The notes below the pieces were generated by a model that did no database searches, was not told the DNA's origin, and saw nothing but the letters and a program-made list of their open reading frames with translations. A stretch of DNA of 8,143 nucleotides from Oribacterium sp. UBA6992 (GTDB taxonomy: Bacteria > Bacillota > Clostridia > Lachnospirales > Lachnospiraceae). Below, one piece after another: positions 5,865 to 8,143 of the stretch (positions are counted from its first letter, which is position 1; every line of letters starts with the position of its first letter). Location: positions 1-8,143 of the forward strand of contig DJXY01000111.1 of NCBI GenBank assembly GCA_002449915.1. Direction: 5' to 3'. Both the position numbers and the translations under genes were made by a program.

Positions 5865-7339
5865 GCTGCCTCCTGTATTTCTACTTCACTATATTTCTTA
5901 TAAACATTCAGATGATGTTCTCTCAGAATATCAAGGGCGTGACGGATCCGATCTCCCCCATGATGGTACTCAAACACGGTCTCCAGTTCCTCATCGCTGT
6001 ACTCCTCCGGATCCAGCGCAGCTGATTCCATCCGTTCAAAGCTTGCGAGACGATATGGCATTTTCCGGATTTCACGAGAGGTAGTATAACAGTTTCCGAG
6101 AGCAAAGGTCAATGGAAGCAAAAGAGTAATAAGGATAAAAACAGATTTCCGTAAGCCTTTCTGCGCGCGCCTCTCCTCACGGATGTAGAGCCCCAGCACC
6201 AGCAGGATCCCGAGGATTCCGCTCTGATACTGCAGTGCGTATCTGCTCTGCCATGCATACGTCTCATTTAAAAAGATATACCGTGACAAAAAAACAATCG
6301 CATGACTGCCAAGCCCGTAAAGCATTAAGAGTGCCGGAAACAGTGTCCGTTTCCAGTAGCCCCGATATACATAAAGGACCCATGCAGCCGCATAACTAAA
6401 AAGCACAAAGGCTCCGAGCAGATAAATGCCCCAGTATTCAAGCACTGCTCCCTTAAGGAGCTCCTCCAGCACCTCGCCTCCGAGCAGCATGGATGCAAAT
6501 CCATTTAAGAAAAAGTGAAGCGCAAATCCAGGATACTGCGTGAGCACCTCCCTGAGACTTACATCTCTTGCTCCAGAGTACTCATAGACCGCGTAATGAT
6601 TGGAAAGAAAATATAAACCCAGCACCAGTACCGAGGAGACGATCCAGAGTACGGTATTTTTATGCTCCCGGAGCCCGATCCAGAGTCCGCACAGAATCAT
6701 GGTGACGAGATAAACCGCAATATACGGTCCTGCCGTGAGCAGCGTAAGCCACGGCAGCAGCACCATCAAGAGCCGGTCATGCCGCTTTTCCGTGCCGGTA
6801 TAGATCCGGTCTGCGATCAGAAAGCTCCAGTAAAAACAGGCAAATGCAAGAAAATGTGCATACCCGCTGCCGTTTAAAAGCATTTCCCACTTATTCAGGC
6901 TAAAAAGCACAAGCAGCACAGGCAGCAATATGACCGCCGGTGTGCGCTCTCTCCCGGCATACATAAGGATCACGACTGAAGACAAAAACAGTCCGAGAAT
7001 CCCGAGCACTCTGTCAAAATGCACGGAATATGAAAACAGACGGACATTCACCCAGCGGACAAGATAGGTCAGCGGAATCCTTGTGAGGATATCGGGCGTA
7101 AAGAAGCTCTCCGGCTTCAACGGATCCGGCAAATACGAGTTCACAAGGCGAATGTAATCAGCAAAGACAACATCCCGTGACGCATGTGTGACATAGACCA
7201 AGAGAAGTGCGGAAAAAAGCAGTGCCAGCACCAGTCCTGTACGCACTGTATACATTGCTCCGGTCGTGCCGTTCCTTTGACCTTTGCTCTTTCTGCTTTT
7301 ATTTCCTGTTTCTAAAGCTCTCCGCTGTGATATCATCAT
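5861..7339 (-). CDS. Polytopic membrane protein, candidate GT-C-type glycosyltransferase or polymerase
   Basis: A 492-residue integral membrane protein with roughly 11-12 hydrophobic segments, the clearest at about 35-51, 111-128, 134-148, 160-177, 190-223 (two), 229-246 and the last ending near 415. A Lys/Arg-rich N-terminus (residues 6-33) predicts a cytoplasmic start. The first outside loop contains acidic residues (Asp56, Asp61 in RDVVFADY), which is where GT-C glycosyltransferases carry their catalytic acid. After the last helix comes a charged tail of about 77 residues. I do not recognise a named family. Topology and neighbours suggest use of a lipid-phosphate sugar donor, or a Wzy-like polymerase. 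The first ATG (7337-7339) lies only 2 nt after GAGGGG and the second (7334-7336) 5 nt after; either overlaps the preceding gene by about 40 nt. A later ATG at residue 29 would remove the overlap but has a poorer ribosome binding site. It overlaps rfbF by 4 nt. Confidence 0.83.
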   Translation of the reverse strand: MMISQRRALETGNKSRKSKGQRNGTTGAMYTVRTGLVLALLFSALLLVYVTHASRDVVFADYIRLVNSYLPDPLKPESFFTPDILTRIPLTYLVRWVNVRLFSYSVHFDRVLGILGLFLSSVVILMYAGRERTPAVILLPVLLVLFSLNKWEMLLNGSGYAHFLAFACFYWSFLIADRIYTGTEKRHDRLLMVLLPWLTLLTAGPYIAVYLVTMILCGLWIGLREHKNTVLWIVSSVLVLGLYFLSNHYAVYEYSGARDVSLREVLTQYPGFALHFFLNGFASMLLGGEVLEELLKGAVLEYWGIYLLGAFVLFSYAAAWVLYVYRGYWKRTLFPALLMLYGLGSHAIVFLSRYIFLNETYAWQSRYALQYQSGILGILLVLGLYIREERRAQKGLRKSVFILITLLLPLTFALGNCYTTSREIRKMPYRLASFERMESAALDPEEYSDEELETVFEYHHGGDRIRHALDILREHHLNVYKKYSEVEIQEAA

Positions 7340-8143
7340 ATCCCCTCTTTTCCGGCGCCTCTTTCAGTACAATAGAGTTCCGAAGACTTGCCTCCTCCGG
7401 AAGCTCGTCTATGCTTTCAATAAAATGAATCTCCGTGCCCTGTCCGGTTTTTTCCGGATCATAGACCTTAAAAAAGGTGCGGGCATAGAAATCCGTCATC
7501 TCATAGGTATTGCCCAGGATATAGACCTGTTTTCCAAGTACACCCTGAATGCCATATTTCATGACGGTCTGCTCCGCGAGAGAGTTCATACGGTCCTGAT
7601 TTTCCCAGAAATAAATCTGATTATAGTAGGTGCGGTAATATCTCTCTACCGGAGTCATCAGGACACAGTAAACAAGAAACAGAAGCGGCAGCACCCGGTC
7701 AGAGACTCTCCGTTTCCCAAACTTCAAGCTTTCTCCTACGTAACGCTCCGGCTGCTCTCTCCCGCTGATTACGCCGATCATCCATCCAAGGTAGAGCAGC
7801 GCTCCGGTATAGCTCACATAGACCCAGCGCATCTCCACCCGGATTGTAACAGAGGAGCATCCGATGCAAAGCGCAATGAATCCAAGAAACAGAGCATGAT
7901 TTCCAAACCATGCCGTCGTCCGGAAATATCCCCGTCGGATCGATATAATAAGGAACCATACGACAAGAAGCAAAAGCGGAATCCAGCTTCCATAAACAAA
8001 ATACTTCATTTCGGGAATCACATCCGTCCAGGTAATCCCGCTAAGATATGCAGGACCAATATTTATGCCAAAAATATACTTTACCTGATCCAGGGCATAG
8101 CTCAATGCCGTGGCAAGCTGAAACGTATCGGTAACCTCCGTTC
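7299..8143 (-). CDS. Polytopic membrane protein (partial, C-terminal 281 residues), possible GT-C-like protein
   Basis: The reading frame is open to the right edge, so the start lies outside. The TTG at 8103-8105 is a possible internal start but has no clear ribosome binding site, and the 12 full codons before it continue the same frame. Counting from that TTG, four hydrophobic segments lie at about 36-56, 66-83, 93-115 and 137-151. A soluble tail of about 117 residues follows, with an aromatic-rich stretch (YYRTYYNQIYFWEN) and VYILGNTYEMTDFYARTFF. Several helices followed by a soluble C-terminal domain is the layout of many bacterial GT-C-like proteins and of the next gene. I do not recognise a specific family from this part. 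Its end overlaps the next gene by about 40 nt in a different frame, so the two are separate proteins that are probably translationally coupled. Confidence 0.82.
   Translation of the reverse strand, partial: TEVTDTFQLATALSYALDQVKYIFGINIGPAYLSGITWTDVIPEMKYFVYGSWIPLLLLVVWFLIISIRRGYFRTTAWFGNHALFLGFIALCIGCSSVTIRVEMRWVYVSYTGALLYLGWMIGVISGREQPERYVGESLKFGKRRVSDRVLPLLFLVYCVLMTPVERYYRTYYNQIYFWENQDRMNSLAEQTVMKYGIQGVLGKQVYILGNTYEMTDFYARTFFKVYDPEKTGQGTEIHFIESIDELPEEASLRNSIVLKEAPEKRGYDDITAESFRNRK

Overview
The window looks like a chromosomal piece of a Gram-positive Firmicute, most likely a gut clostridium of the Lachnospiraceae type. The grounds are strong AGGAGG ribosome binding sites, AT-rich gaps between moderately GC-rich genes, a hairpin-plus-U-tract terminator, and a lipoprotein with the Ala/Thr/Glu-rich linker common in that family. 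No genus can be named from sequence alone. Every gene lies on the minus strand, so the window is best read from right to left.

From 8143 down to 634 runs one tightly packed surface-glycan operon. It enters from beyond the right edge with the C-terminal part of a polytopic membrane protein (8143-7299), which overlaps a second, complete polytopic membrane protein (7339-5861). Next come rfbF (glucose-1-phosphate cytidylyltransferase), rfbG (CDP-glucose 4,6-dehydratase) and rfbH (CDP-4-dehydro-6-deoxyglucose 3-dehydratase, E1). A LicD-family phosphotransferase follows, then a GtrB/DPM1-like GT2 glycosyltransferase with two C-terminal membrane helices. The operon ends at a convincing intrinsic terminator at about 498-542. 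Its promoter is outside the window.

rfbF-rfbG-rfbH is the start of the CDP-3,6-dideoxyhexose pathway (the route to abequose, paratose, tyvelose and ascarylose). The E3 reductase partner and the last-step reductase or epimerase are not in the window. The LicD protein probably adds a phospho-substituent to a glycan. The GT2 enzyme probably loads a sugar onto undecaprenyl phosphate on the cytoplasmic face. One or both polytopic proteins could be the GT-C-type enzyme or polymerase that uses the lipid-linked donor outside the membrane. Together the set points to assembly or decoration of a cell-wall polysaccharide or teichoic-acid-like polymer carrying a rare deoxysugar.

Left of the terminator is a separate unit: an AT-rich regulatory region (268-497) with a possible extended -10 promoter, and the first 89 codons of a MglB-like sugar-binding lipoprotein that runs off the left edge. 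No RNA genes, mobile elements, CRISPR arrays or origins were seen.
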